Source: Alteromonas sp. BL110 (GTDB lineage Bacteria > Pseudomonadota > Gammaproteobacteria > Enterobacterales > Alteromonadaceae). Taken from it: a stretch of DNA of 64,000 nt. A program made the position numbers and the translations under genes. Of the stretch, positions 1-9,383 are shown piece by piece; position 1 is the first letter of the stretch; each line of letters begins with the position of its first letter. Where the stretch lies: positions 2,170,001 to 2,234,000 of the forward strand of contig NZ_CP031967.1 of the NCBI RefSeq assembly GCF_003443615.1. Reading direction: 5' to 3'. Below the pieces are notes generated by a model. That model was not told the origin of the DNA, made no database searches, and was given only the letters and a program-made list of their open reading frames with translations.

Positions 1-421
1 GATGACGATAGGTAAGCTTACATATTTGGTCTTCACCAATTTCATCATTGCTAAAGCCGCTAGTTTGTCTTTCTAGGGTAAAGATAACTTCAGGGGCCGA
101 GCCAGTTAACTTCCAATCGTCTTCGGTGAAGTCTGCTACAAGTTTCAAATTCGTCTGTGTTGCGTAAGGGTAGCCATAGCGTACACGAATACCTGACGTT
201 AGGGTGGTATCAGCGCTGCCTTCAGCCCCTTCAAGAAGTGATTTAGCATAGACAATATCTGAAGAAGCGACTAAGGCTGATTTTAAACCCTGGAGCGCGC
301 CAACTTGCGCATCTTTTTGAATGTTTAAAAGCTTCGGGGCAGCAGTGACAGCAAGTATGCCCAGCACAACAATTACTATAATTAGCTCTATTAGAGTGAA
401 ACCCTTATTCCTGAACTGCAT
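1..421 (-). CDS. type IV pilin-like protein, MshA/PilE type (3' end outside window)
   Basis: This reading frame begins at the ATG at 421 and runs off the left edge after 140 codons. The start is fixed by an in-frame stop two codons upstream. The N-terminus has the class III prepilin signal: a short basic leader MQFRNKG, then FTLIELIIVIVVLGILA with Glu at mature position 5, the substrate of prepilin peptidase PilD. The long hydrophobic helix is followed by a soluble pilin domain. The sequence around the helix (VTAAPKLLNIQKDAQ) resembles MSHA-type pilins, so a major or minor MSHA subunit is the best guess. The gene is incomplete and no neighbour is visible, so the exact pilus system cannot be named. 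Family is confident; subtype is inference. Confidence 0.85.
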   Translation of the reverse strand, partial: MQFRNKGFTLIELIIVIVVLGILAVTAAPKLLNIQKDAQVGALQGLKSALVASSDIVYAKSLLEGAEGSADTTLTSGIRVRYGYPYATQTNLKLVADFTEDDWKLTGSAPEVIFTLERQTSGFSNDEIGEDQICKLTYRH

Positions 422-538
422 ACCTTACCGTACTTGAAAGCCCTAAAACCGTTTGCATCCAAGTTGAAGTGTATACCATTGAATAAATGTTTCAATTTAG
501 ACATAAGCCTAAATCTAATTTTAAGGAAAGGTAGATAT

Positions 539-565
539 AAAAAAGCTAGGCAATTACCTAGCTTT
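539..565 (-). terminator. intrinsic terminator downstream of the TraB/GumN gene
   Basis: A perfect 9-bp inverted repeat AAAGCTAGG/CCTAGCTTT with a 6-nt loop lies about 30 nt past the stop of the gene ending at 595. Read on the minus strand it is followed by a run of six T. Confidence 0.8.
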
Positions 566-594
566 AATTCTGATAGCTCTAAGCCAAGGGCGAA

Positions 595-1482
595 TTACAT
601 TTGTTCTATTTTGTAACCCTTAGCTTCTAACAGGGCAATTACGCTGTCATCACCCACTAAATGTCCTGCACCAACTAAAACAAACTCTTGGTCTTCGTCG
701 CCGAACATAGCTTCGATTTGAGGTAGCCAGTTTTGGTTACGCTTGGTAAACACATCATCATAAGAAGTCGGTGACTCACGTTTGAACGTATCTACCACCA
801 ACTCATCAATTTGTTCAGTGTCACCATTTCTCCATGCTTTTATAGTGCTTTGTAGCATTTCTTTTAGTTCTGGTAAGGTTTCCAACGTTTCAGAGATTAG
901 ACGATCTTCTTCACCCGCTCCCATGTTCGCAAGCATGTTGATTTGAAAATCTAATGATTCTAAGTATTCGCTTGTTTTACCATCACGTGCAGCTAACTGC
1001 ATAAAATAGGCATCTACACCTTGTCCTGCCATCTGAGAGCGTTGTGCTTCCATAGCAACTAGCATTGATGCGACCATACCTGGCTTAAATCGAGCTAACT
1101 GATCTGCAGTAGCCCCAAAGTTAGTTAAATAAGCATTAAGAGCCTGATAGGTTTCTTCTGAAACATCATCCTTAAGCGACTTGCCTTCTGCATACGCGAG
1201 TCCTGCCATCATTTTTTGCTGACCTTCGATATCTGTTGGATCTGGCATTTTGACTTCAAAAACTAATGTGTCGGCTTGCTCATAAACGTCGGTAAATTCA
1301 CTCGGCAGTGGAAATTCAGAAATGGGTAAAATATGGATGGTGCCACCTAGATATACGGCGTCTTCACCATTAGTTACTTTCCAAACGGACGTTTGGCTAT
1401 CAGTGTCGGCAATAGCAGTTGTTACAGTAGATACAGCGAGTCCAAGCGAGAACAGGAGTTTTTGTATAGAAAAGTTTTTCAT
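595..1482 (-). CDS. TraB/GumN family periplasmic protein
   Basis: The 295-residue product has a Sec signal peptide (hydrophobic segment ending near TTAIADT) and the two signatures of the TraB/GumN fold: YLGGTIHIL near the mature N-terminus and VLVGAGHLVG near the C-terminus. The family shares the erythromycin-esterase/Tiki metalloprotease-like superfamily, and these GxxH and GxGH histidines are the predicted metal/active-site residues. Substrates of bacterial members are unknown. Two ATGs are possible. A TAGGG Shine-Dalgarno abuts the one at 1488, leaving no spacing, so the second ATG at 1482 is preferred. The gene appears monocistronic, with its own terminator downstream. Family assignment is confident; biochemical role is not. 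Confidence 0.85.
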   Translation of the reverse strand: MKNFSIQKLLFSLGLAVSTVTTAIADTDSQTSVWKVTNGEDAVYLGGTIHILPISEFPLPSEFTDVYEQADTLVFEVKMPDPTDIEGQQKMMAGLAYAEGKSLKDDVSEETYQALNAYLTNFGATADQLARFKPGMVASMLVAMEAQRSQMAGQGVDAYFMQLAARDGKTSEYLESLDFQINMLANMGAGEEDRLISETLETLPELKEMLQSTIKAWRNGDTEQIDELVVDTFKRESPTSYDDVFTKRNQNWLPQIEAMFGDEDQEFVLVGAGHLVGDDSVIALLEAKGYKIEQM

Positions 1483-1767
1483 CTTCATCCCTAAGGTTAT
1501 GTACTTATTATTGTTTAAAGCGTGCGAATCAGTATCCCTTCGCTTTTGAAAAAAGTCTTAATAATTCGAACGGTAGCGACTAAATTATAAGCTAGAATAG
1601 CAGAGTGCAATCTAGATATAACCTGTCCCTAGTGATGTTTTTTCAAGGTAACCACAAAAAGGCGCATCTAGGCGCTAAATGCAGGCGAATGCTAACAATT
1701 GAAGTCGCTATTGATGTACATTAACTCTTAAAGAAAACTACTCATCGACGTTAGGCGTTTATTCATT

Positions 1768-2808
1768 ATGAAGTTTATATACCTACTGATGTCCGTACTT
1801 ACATTCTTGTTTACTCCTACTACATTAGCTACTACAAGCCCTATGCATGATACAAAGCCCCCATTACCGCAAGCAGCCAGTGAGGCACTGATAAAAAACA
1901 TCTCAGCGTTCCCTCACTTCACCAAAGAAGAAGTAATAGCGAATACGCCTCTTACTAATGACGCGTGGAGAAACTATGTTCACGCTAGAAATGGCGAGCA
2001 AAAGAAAAAAATCAAGAAGATGAAGAAAGAGCTTAATGTAGAGGTTGAGCTTATAAATTTAAATGGTGTAGTAGTGCGCAAGTTGACACCTAAGGCGATT
2101 ACATCGGAATTTAAAGGTAAGGTTTATCTAGATATTCATGGCGGGGCGTTTGTCCTTTTTGGGGGGCTGCCTAGTATCGAAGAAGGGCTGCTTGTCGCTG
2201 AAAGGCTAGGCATTGTGGTATATAGCGTTGACTATAGGATGCCACCAACGTTTCCATTTCCAGCTGCACTGAACGACGTAATTGCAGTTTACAATGCTTT
2301 ACTCGACCAAGCTGGGGAAGGAAATGTATTTGTGGGTGGGACATCGGCAGGAGGTGGTTTGGTGCTTTCACTAGTCCAGTCTCTTATCAGCAGTAAAAGT
2401 CCCCTTCCAAAAGCGGTGTATGCAGGCACGCCTTGGGCCGACCTTACCAAAACCAGCGACAGCCTTTATACGAACGAAAGTATAGACAGTGTGTTGGTTA
2501 CCTATGATGGACAGTTAGAAGCTGCCGCTAAATTATATGCCGGCAAAAGAGCACTAACAGACCCTGCTGTATCGCCTCTATACGGTGCATTTGGCGCATT
2601 CCCACCAACTTTACTGGTGACAGGAACACGGGATATGTTTTTAAGCGATACGGTAAGAGTGAGTCGTGCAATACGCGACAGCGGAGGCGTTGCGCAGATA
2701 GAAATTTTTGAAGGGCTATCTCACGCCGAATATTTGATTTTCTATAAAACGCCAGAATCGGAGACGACCTATAGGTCGATGAAATCCTTTTTTCTCTCAA
2801 TCATTTAA
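1768..2808 (+). CDS. alpha/beta hydrolase, hormone-sensitive-lipase type esterase, exported
   Basis: A 346-residue hydrolase with an N-terminal signal sequence (hydrophobic to about residue 21). The oxyanion-hole motif HGGA (in YLDIHGGAFVLF, near residue 124) and the nucleophile elbow GTSAGGG (near residue 194) mark the HSL/acetyl-esterase group, where the usual form is GDSAGG. The remaining triad members are probably Asp in TGTRDMFLSD and His in GLSHAEY near the C-terminus. It would cleave short-chain or aromatic esters outside the cytoplasm; the natural substrate is unknown. It stands alone between opposite-strand genes. A short inverted repeat at 2819-2840 follows the stop but lacks a T run. 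The unusual GTSAGG elbow is within family variation. Confidence 0.85.
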   Translation: MKFIYLLMSVLTFLFTPTTLATTSPMHDTKPPLPQAASEALIKNISAFPHFTKEEVIANTPLTNDAWRNYVHARNGEQKKKIKKMKKELNVEVELINLNGVVVRKLTPKAITSEFKGKVYLDIHGGAFVLFGGLPSIEEGLLVAERLGIVVYSVDYRMPPTFPFPAALNDVIAVYNALLDQAGEGNVFVGGTSAGGGLVLSLVQSLISSKSPLPKAVYAGTPWADLTKTSDSLYTNESIDSVLVTYDGQLEAAAKLYAGKRALTDPAVSPLYGAFGAFPPTLLVTGTRDMFLSDTVRVSRAIRDSGGVAQIEIFEGLSHAEYLIFYKTPESETTYRSMKSFFLSII

Positions 2809-2892
2809 TTAGACCAGCACGCATACCGTTCAGTATGCGTACTAACATCACCAAAACATAGGCTTGAGTAAACGTATATTGCCAAGCTATAA

Positions 2893-3411
2893 CTACGAAC
2901 CAAACATTACGGTTAACACGGTAACGATAGCTCCGATACCGGCTATTTTTAGCCCGTTCTTGTACATAGGCAGTTTAGGAATAAACATCAAAAACGCGGA
3001 AATAACAAAAAATAGCAAGCCTACGCCAAAGCTTATATTGAGCCAAAATAGAGGACTGTTATTCGTCGCTTTGTGAAGCTTAACCATTTTAGACAAAACG
3101 ATTGGGTAGTCTTTTTTTGTGATAGTCGCTTCACCGGTAGCTTTATCGTAGTTTCCTACATTAAGCACAATCGCATCTGCGTTTTCGCTTGTCACTTTAC
3201 TCCCTCTCATTTTGAGTAAAGGCAGCAGCTCTTCTTTTGTTAAATTAGCTTCAAGCTGCTTAGTATGGGTTTGTTCATACTTTAATATATCGGTAGGGCG
3301 AAATATAAGAAGGATGCCGCTTAAAGCATATACGCCCATAATGCCCGCGAGAAAAAAACCAAGCCAGCGGTGATATTTGCGAAAAGCCATGTGGAATTTA
3401 GGTGATGCCAT
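2893..3411 (-). CDS. PepSY-associated transmembrane protein
   Basis: A 172-residue protein with one N-terminal membrane helix after a basic, His-containing start (FRKYHRWLGFF), a periplasmic stretch of about 80 residues, then two closely spaced C-terminal helices. The layout and the opening KYHRWLGFFLAGIMGVYALSG match small PepSY_TM proteins, often found with iron uptake or flavin reductase functions, although no such partner is adjacent. The role is unknown. A Fur-like sequence was looked for upstream (3445-3465) but is too degenerate to call. The gene is convergent with the esterase and divergent from cstA. Confidence 0.7.
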   Translation of the reverse strand: MASPKFHMAFRKYHRWLGFFLAGIMGVYALSGILLIFRPTDILKYEQTHTKQLEANLTKEELLPLLKMRGSKVTSENADAIVLNVGNYDKATGEATITKKDYPIVLSKMVKLHKATNNSPLFWLNISFGVGLLFFVISAFLMFIPKLPMYKNGLKIAGIGAIVTVLTVMFGS

Positions 3412-3634
3412 TGTTTTGCCTACTAAAAAAAAGAGGCATATTTATAAACGAGAATGCATCTTATTTGAAGTGCTGTTTTCTTGTTTGATAGAAAATTTAA
3501 GGTTAACGACATTATTTATTTCTTTTCCATAGAGCCTCCTATAATCATTACACGCTAATAATCAATACACGCTAAGTGGTATGAAGAGTCGGAAAAAACT
3601 ACGTCTAAATTAGACTTTAGTCTTACAATGGCGC

Positions 3635-3658
3635 TAAACCATGGTGACAAATGGTTTA
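3635..3658. promoter_or_regulatory. inverted repeat in the cstA / PepSY divergent intergenic region
   Basis: In the 332-nt gap between the divergent genes (3412-3743), an 8-bp perfect inverted repeat TAAACCAT/ATGGTTTA with an 8-nt spacer lies 86 nt before the cstA start. A second small palindrome GTCTAA-A-TTAGAC precedes it at 3603-3615. Either could be an operator. No regulator can be named from sequence, and no convincing sigma-70 promoter was picked out. Confidence 0.35.
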
Positions 3659-3743
3659 ATGTTAAGAGACAGGCTCGGTTTTTTAAGCTTTGTTACTCAC
3701 CAAGGCTTACAAGAGCATATAAAAACAATATTAGGATAATAAA

Positions 3744-5429
3744 ATGCAGTCTATTGCCATAGTAATACTGGGCATCATTGGAATGTTGCTCGGTTGGTTC
3801 GTATATTCGAAGTTTATTGCGAACCGCATATTCAAGTTGGATGATAGTTTTGTAACCCCAGCGCATACCATGCAAGATGGTGTCGACTTTGTTCCTACCA
3901 ATAAAGTAGTGTTATGGGGTCACCATTTTACCTCAGTGGCAGGTGCTGCGCCGATAGTAGGGCCAGCAATTGCCGTTTACTGGGGCTGGGTTCCCGCTGT
4001 ACTTTGGGTGGTATTTGGCACGATTTTGTTTGCCGGAGTACACGACATGGGAGCTTTGTGGGCCAGCGCACGACATAAAGGAAAATCCATGGGGGCGCTA
4101 TCCGAGAGCGTTATTGGTAAACGATCACGCTCCCTCTTCATGATAGTGATCTTCCTCGTTCTCTTAATGGTTAATGCCGTTTTCGGCGTAGTTATCGCTA
4201 ATTCCTTTGTTTCCCAACCTAATGCAGTTTTTCCCGCATGGATGGCAATTGCCGTTGCACTTATTATTGGTCAACTGTTGAAGCGTAACTTCAGCCTTAT
4301 TCCTTTGTGTATTGTTGGTATTATTGTTCTCTATGCATCGGTATATGCGGGTAGCTATATTCCACTGAGCTTGCCAGAAACCATGTTTGGCCTAGCCGAT
4401 AAAGCGAACTGGATAATCATTCTTTTTGTTTATGCAGCTATTGCATCACTACTACCGGTTTGGATGTTGTTACAGCCTCGTGACTTCATTAACGGCATGC
4501 AGTTGCTTGTTGGCTTATTCTTACTTTACGGCGCCGTATTTTTTGCTATGCCGGATATCACTGCCCCGGCATTTAACACGCAAACCGCGGTAGATTCACC
4601 AAGCCTCATCCCGTTGCTGTTCGTCACCATTGCGTGTGGTGCGGTTTCTGGCTTCCACGGCATAGTGTCATCAGGGACCAGTTCTAAGCAGCTTGATAAA
4701 GAAACTGACGCGCGCTTTGTTGGTTATTTAGGTGCAATTGGTGAAGGTTCACTTGCGCTTATTACCATTGTCGCGGTAAGTGGCGTTGCGTTTGCTGCTT
4801 CTCCTGAAGAATGGCACGAAGTATACAGCCACCTAGGCGCTGGCAGCGTTGGCGCATTTATCACAGGTGGTGCGAATCTTATTCAGCAGGGCTGGGGGCT
4901 ACCAGTAGATTTCTCTTCAACTATTCTAGCCGTTATGGTTGTCCTGTTTGCGGGCACCACTATGGATTCAGGTGTACGTCTACAGCGCTACATCATACAA
5001 GAATGGGGCGACATTTATTCTATTGGTGCATTGAAAAACGGCGTAATAGCGACACTTGTGGCGGTCGGCTGCTGTTTGTTACTTGCATTCGGTGCAGGCG
5101 GTGCATCAGGTAGTGGCGGTATGATTATTTGGCCGCTATTTGGTTCGACTAACCAAATCCTTGCTAGCCTTACTCTGTTAGTTATATCAGTTATGTTGAT
5201 CAAGCTGGGCCGTCCTGCAAGGTATACGTTAATACCCATGGTATTTGTATTGATCATGGCTTTCTTCGCTGGTCTGATAAAGCTCAAAGAGTACTACGTA
5301 GAAGGAAACTATTTGTTAGTGTTCTTAGACGCAGTAGTGCTGGTGGTTTCAGTGCTCGTAATGCTCGAAGCCTTCTCTGTAGTGTCTAAGCTTAAAAAGG
5401 AGTCGAAACACAAGGCCCCACAAGGATAA
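3744..5429 (+). CDS. cstA: CstA-family carbon starvation / pyruvate-type transporter
   Basis: A 561-residue, strongly hydrophobic protein with about 16 predicted membrane helices and hallmark CstA segments: VGPAIAVYWGWVPAVLW, FAGVHDMGALWASARHKGKS, and GTTMDSGVRLQRYIIQEWG. Family members CstA and BtsT in E. coli take up pyruvate and possibly peptides, and are induced on nutrient limitation. This protein is shorter than the roughly 700-residue E. coli CstA, which is common for environmental homologues. The start ATG follows a long untranslated region with two inverted repeats. A strong terminator follows, so it is probably a single-gene unit. No LytS/LytTR-type regulator lies beside it. Substrate is inferred from the family only. 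Confidence 0.9.
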   Translation: MQSIAIVILGIIGMLLGWFVYSKFIANRIFKLDDSFVTPAHTMQDGVDFVPTNKVVLWGHHFTSVAGAAPIVGPAIAVYWGWVPAVLWVVFGTILFAGVHDMGALWASARHKGKSMGALSESVIGKRSRSLFMIVIFLVLLMVNAVFGVVIANSFVSQPNAVFPAWMAIAVALIIGQLLKRNFSLIPLCIVGIIVLYASVYAGSYIPLSLPETMFGLADKANWIIILFVYAAIASLLPVWMLLQPRDFINGMQLLVGLFLLYGAVFFAMPDITAPAFNTQTAVDSPSLIPLLFVTIACGAVSGFHGIVSSGTSSKQLDKETDARFVGYLGAIGEGSLALITIVAVSGVAFAASPEEWHEVYSHLGAGSVGAFITGGANLIQQGWGLPVDFSSTILAVMVVLFAGTTMDSGVRLQRYIIQEWGDIYSIGALKNGVIATLVAVGCCLLLAFGAGGASGSGGMIIWPLFGSTNQILASLTLLVISVMLIKLGRPARYTLIPMVFVLIMAFFAGLIKLKEYYVEGNYLLVFLDAVVLVVSVLVMLEAFSVVSKLKKESKHKAPQG

Positions 5430-5517
5430 GCAGCTGAATAGCTAATTGAGCACCGATACGGTTTTTCATGGTTGACCTCTGAGTTTAAAAAGCACACTCA
5501 CGAGATAGTCAACATTC

Positions 5518-5547
5518 GGCCAGTACATTTGTACTGGCCATTTTTAT
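5518..5547 (+). terminator. intrinsic terminator after cstA
   Basis: Perfect 9-bp stem GGCCAGTAC/GTACTGGCC with a 4-nt loop, followed by ATTTTTAT on the plus strand. Confidence 0.85.
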
Positions 5548-5698
5548 GCTTCCACAATCGACCCAATCAGTTTTGTTGATTTTCTGTCACACCTTATATC
5601 TGTTACTATCTATAGTGTTTAAGACAACGTGACTTTGTCTGCAAGCAGAGCATGTCAACGAGCATCGAAGCTTAAGGCAAGGTTACAAGAGAGGCTAT

Positions 5699-6880
5699 GT
5701 GTCAGATATCATTTTACTAGGGCAAAATTTTCTAGCGCTATTCATGGAATCAGCGCCATGGCTGCTATTGGGATTACTAGTTGCAGGAGTGATGCATGAG
5801 CTAGTGCCTGTTTCTTTTCTTGAAAAGCATATGGGCAGCGCATCATTTGGCTCTATTAGCAAAGCCGCTATTATCGGTGCGCCTTTGCCACTTTGTTCAT
5901 GCGGTGTTATTCCTGCCGCGCTTGGTTTACGTCGAAGCGGTGCTTCTAAGTCATCAACAATTTCCTTTTTAGTTTCTACACCGGAAACAGGTGTAGATAG
6001 TGTGTCAGTTTCCTACGCATTGTTGGGTCCGTTGTACGCTATTGTAAGGCCTGTTGCGGCGGTGGTAAGTGCAATTTACGCAGGTTTAATGGTACGTTTT
6101 TTTGCAGAGCGCAACGAACTAACTGAGCAGAGTGAACCTGTACCTGCTTCAGCCACCTCATCGTGTTGCAGCAGCAAGACAGAGCCAGAGGTTGTAAAGA
6201 AACCCGCAGCCGATGCCCAATGCTGCGACAGCGAGTCTTCGCATCAGCATGCTCACTCTACGCAACAGTATGATCACAATGTATCGCGCGAGCCATCTCA
6301 GGCAGCTAAGGTATTGTCTTATGCAAGCGGGAAGCTGCTCGAAGATATTGTGGTGTGGCTACTGATTGGATTAGCGCTCGCCGCCGCCATTAAAACCTGG
6401 GTGCCTACCGACTTTCTTACCCAATGGGGAGATGGTGTAGTCGCCATGCTTGTTATGGCACTGATAGGCATTCCTATGTACATATGTGCTACCGCGTCTA
6501 CACCGCTTGCGGTTGGCTTTTTGGCTGCAGGGCTATCACCTGGTGCCGTGCTAGTATTTTTAATGGCAGGGCCTGCCACTAACGTATCAACCATGGGCAT
6601 GATAAAACAAGAAATGGGGGCTCGAACTCTTGCGCTATATTTGTTCAGCGTTATCTCTGCAAGTATCGGTTTTGGTTACGCACTAAACTACTTAGTGTCC
6701 TCGCTATCTCTATCTTCAATGATAAAAACAACAAGCCACGTACATGGGCACGGCGCAGGTGTTCAGATAATCTATGGCTTATGTGCAATTTTGCTGGCAG
6801 GATTAATGTTGAGGCTGGGGGTGAAAAAGCTTCGGCAATATCGTCATAATCAAGAGCAGCACTCGGCATGCTGCGGTTAA
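5699..6880 (+). CDS. SO_0444-type Cu/Zn efflux permease (ArsP/DUF318-like)
   Basis: A 393-residue membrane protein with two bundles of helices joined by a soluble loop. The first bundle contains PLPLCSCGVIPAALGLRRSG followed by STPETGVDS, signatures of the DUF318/ArsP permease family and of its SO_0444 subgroup. The loop (about residues 150-200) has three cysteine pairs and several histidines (SSCCSS, QCCDS, HQHAHS), and the protein ends SACCG. These are likely metal-binding sites supporting a copper/zinc export role, which remains family-based inference. The start is GTG at 5699; no upstream ATG is available. It stands alone, about 150 nt after the cstA terminator, with no metalloregulator beside it. 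Confidence 0.8.
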   Translation: MSDIILLGQNFLALFMESAPWLLLGLLVAGVMHELVPVSFLEKHMGSASFGSISKAAIIGAPLPLCSCGVIPAALGLRRSGASKSSTISFLVSTPETGVDSVSVSYALLGPLYAIVRPVAAVVSAIYAGLMVRFFAERNELTEQSEPVPASATSSCCSSKTEPEVVKKPAADAQCCDSESSHQHAHSTQQYDHNVSREPSQAAKVLSYASGKLLEDIVVWLLIGLALAAAIKTWVPTDFLTQWGDGVVAMLVMALIGIPMYICATASTPLAVGFLAAGLSPGAVLVFLMAGPATNVSTMGMIKQEMGARTLALYLFSVISASIGFGYALNYLVSSLSLSSMIKTTSHVHGHGAGVQIIYGLCAILLAGLMLRLGVKKLRQYRHNQEQHSACCG

Positions 6881-7028
6881 CAGTAACGCTGCAGCTGCCT
6901 TTCCTCATTCAAGCGCTCAAATGATATTTACAGAGCGCTTGTATATCCCGCTCTATTATCCATAATAGTCGCTCAACTTCTTTAAATTAAAACGCGTTTA
7001 AACCTACAGGGACGCTTGGAATTATTAC

Positions 7029-8111
7029 ATGCTTTTACTTATTGTGTACGTCTTCATTGCACTGGGCTTTTCTTTTTTGTGCTCAATCGCAGAGGCTGTA
7101 ATTCTGAGTGTTTCGTCAGCGTATATCTCGGTATTGGAGAAAGACGGCAAAGCCAGCGGTGCATTGCTTCGTAAACAAACCGATAATATTAATACTCCGC
7201 TATCTGCTATTTTAACGCTTAACACTATTGCACATACTATGGGTGCTGCCGGCGCTGGTGCACAAGCAGCGGCCGTATTCGGGGACGCCTATTTAGGTGT
7301 TATCTCAGCAGTCCTTACTCTGCTTATTCTTATCTTTTCAGAAATTATTCCAAAGACACTTGGCGCTACCTATTGGCGAACGCTTGCGCCAGTAACGGCA
7401 TACTTTCTCAAATACCTTTCAATCGTGCTTTTGCCTTTCGTTAAAATGTCTGAACTCATGACTAAGGGCTTTAAAGAAGACAGCCCGCTTCGCGGGTTAA
7501 GCCGCAGTGAACTGCACGCTATGGCTGAATTGTCAGGACAGGAAGGGCAGTTAGCCAATCATGAAGCGGCGTTTTTGCAGAGCTTATTAAGCTTGCACGA
7601 GCTTAGAGTTAAAGATGCTATTACCCACCGAACAGCGCTGTTTAAAGTATCAGAGTCGATGACGGTGGAAGCGTTTTTCCATAAGCACGCCAATATTGAG
7701 TTTTCACGAATCCCCGTGTTCGAAGATAGTGACTCTGAGAACATCACTGGCTACGTCATGCGCTCTGACTTGTTGGTCGCGCAGGCGAGAGGAAACACCG
7801 ACAAGCCACTTTCAGAATATGCCAAAGACATGGTTACCGTGTTAAACACTATGCCGCTGTCAGTCACCTTCGAGCACTTCATCAATAAGCACGTACATAT
7901 GCTGTTGGTAGTCGACGAGTACGGTGGTTTAGAAGGAGTACTTACGCTAGAAGACTTGCTAGAACGCTTGTTAGGTGTTGATATCGTAGATGAAAAAGAC
8001 ACCACGGTAAGCATGCGTAGGCTTGCTAAAATGATGACCAAGCGTAAAGAGCAGATGATGATCAAAAATGTGCCTGATGCCTCACTTGAAAACTCCCCGA
8101 GGAAAAAATAG
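7029..8111 (+). CDS. CNNM-domain (DUF21) / CBS-pair membrane protein
   Basis: A 360-residue protein with a DUF21/CNNM transmembrane domain (residues 1 to about 170, including LTLNTIAHTMGAAGAGAQAA and FSEIIPKTLGATYW) and a cytoplasmic CBS pair (about 190-320, ending VVDEYGGLEGVLTLEDLLERLLG). The CorC_HlyC domain usual at the C-terminus of CorB/CorC-type proteins is missing. CNNM proteins are tied to Mg2+/Co2+ export or homeostasis; the haemolysin label often used is historical. The TonB-domain gene follows within 50 nt, so co-transcription is possible. Family is confident; the transported ion is inferred. Confidence 0.85.
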   Translation: MLLLIVYVFIALGFSFLCSIAEAVILSVSSAYISVLEKDGKASGALLRKQTDNINTPLSAILTLNTIAHTMGAAGAGAQAAAVFGDAYLGVISAVLTLLILIFSEIIPKTLGATYWRTLAPVTAYFLKYLSIVLLPFVKMSELMTKGFKEDSPLRGLSRSELHAMAELSGQEGQLANHEAAFLQSLLSLHELRVKDAITHRTALFKVSESMTVEAFFHKHANIEFSRIPVFEDSDSENITGYVMRSDLLVAQARGNTDKPLSEYAKDMVTVLNTMPLSVTFEHFINKHVHMLLVVDEYGGLEGVLTLEDLLERLLGVDIVDEKDTTVSMRRLAKMMTKRKEQMMIKNVPDASLENSPRKK

Positions 8112-8156
8112 CCTATATTGCAACGAAGGCCTGAACCGTTATTAAGGATGATCGTG

Positions 8157-9365
8157 ATGATTAATACAACATCGAAAACAGAGAAATGGAATAAGGCTCG
8201 AAAAATACACCAAGAATTACACGGTCAAAGAGCTAAGCAAAAGACGCTGGCATTAGCTTTATCCGTGTTACTTACTTCTGGCTATACTATTGAGGCAGCG
8301 GCGCAAGAATTAAGCATTCCCTGCGATGAAGCTGAAGAGAAAGCCCTAGCTGAGGCGAAAGCCAATGAAGTTGAGCGAATAACCGCATTCACACCTGCTA
8401 CTCCTCTTGAGCGAGTGAATCCAAGATACCCGACTACAGCCGTGAGAAAAGGCCGTGAAGGATGGGTTAGATTAAGCTACGTTATCGATGAAGAAGGTCG
8501 CGTGAAAGACCCTGTCGTCGAAGATTTCTTCGGAAGCCCGTCTTTCAAGCGCAGCGCACTATCAGCAGTTAAAAAGTGGCAGTATAACCCTGCATTAAAA
8601 GATGGCGAACCTACTCAACAATGCCATCAAGCGGTTCAATTGGATTTTGCTATTGACGGAAAAACTGGCGCCACTCGCAAATTTATTAAAGCGTATAAAA
8701 ACGTAGATGAAATATTCAAAGCAGGTAATATTGAAGCGGCAGACGAAGCGCTTAAAGAGCTATTGAGTTGGGACACTTTAAATCGCTACGAGAATGCGTG
8801 GTTGCTCAACTTGGAGTCACAGATTGCAAGAGAACAAAGCGACATTGAAAGAGAAGCGAAAAGCCTAACGCGATTACTTTCCAGTAATGGACAAAAGCGT
8901 TTTAACAATGCCGTTTTTGATGACGATTATGTGGCTTACGTACTTCAGAGGAAAATACTTCTTGATGCGCAGCGTGGATATTACGCCGAAGCTCTAAAAT
9001 CGTACAGCAGGCTTCAAGAAATGGAAGAGCAACAACCGCGTATTGAGGAAGTTGCCGCAATAGTAAATCAGATTAAAACATCTATTGCGTCTGAGAAAAA
9101 CCTTCAGGTACCCGTAAGCATGGGAGACAACGGACGTTGGTTCCACACGCTGGTGAGAAACCAGTTTGCTTTTAATAATATACAGGGTGAACTTGATACT
9201 GTTGAAGTACGCTGCGATTCTCATAGAGAAAAGTTCACCGTGGCCGAGGCTCATGTTTGGCATATTCCACAAAGCTGGGGGCAATGCCAGGTGATGGTGA
9301 AAGGGGACAGTGAGACAACATTTGATTTAGTCGAAGTTGCCAAAGGTCTGGCTTCGGCAGGCTGA
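8157..9365 (+). CDS. TonB C-terminal-domain protein with a long helical extension
   Basis: The frame is open from a TTG at 8118, but an AAGG Shine-Dalgarno sits about 9 nt before the ATG at 8157, giving 402 residues. After about 30 basic residues comes a hydrophobic stretch (TLALALSVLLTSGYTIEAAA) that could anchor or direct export. A TonB_C domain follows at about 80-165 (TPLERVNPRYPTTAV, EGWVRLSYVIDEEGRV, ALSAVKKWQYNPA). Unlike classical TonB, the domain is not at the C-terminus: about 235 further residues, helical and rich in charged residues, follow. There is no proline-rich spacer and no ExbB/ExbD beside it. A role in envelope energy coupling is possible but unproven. Confidence 0.7.
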   Translation: MINTTSKTEKWNKARKIHQELHGQRAKQKTLALALSVLLTSGYTIEAAAQELSIPCDEAEEKALAEAKANEVERITAFTPATPLERVNPRYPTTAVRKGREGWVRLSYVIDEEGRVKDPVVEDFFGSPSFKRSALSAVKKWQYNPALKDGEPTQQCHQAVQLDFAIDGKTGATRKFIKAYKNVDEIFKAGNIEAADEALKELLSWDTLNRYENAWLLNLESQIAREQSDIEREAKSLTRLLSSNGQKRFNNAVFDDDYVAYVLQRKILLDAQRGYYAEALKSYSRLQEMEEQQPRIEEVAAIVNQIKTSIASEKNLQVPVSMGDNGRWFHTLVRNQFAFNNIQGELDTVEVRCDSHREKFTVAEAHVWHIPQSWGQCQVMVKGDSETTFDLVEVAKGLASAG

Positions 9366-9383
9366 GCTTTGAAAGCCTTAAGC

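Noticed and set aside
434..616. 60-codon frame next to the pilin gene
   Set aside because: It runs through the terminator hairpin and into the end of the TraB/GumN gene on the other strand.
3445..3465. Possible Fur box upstream of the PepSY gene
   Set aside because: Only one half (GAGAATGCATCTTATT) resembles the consensus; too weak to claim.
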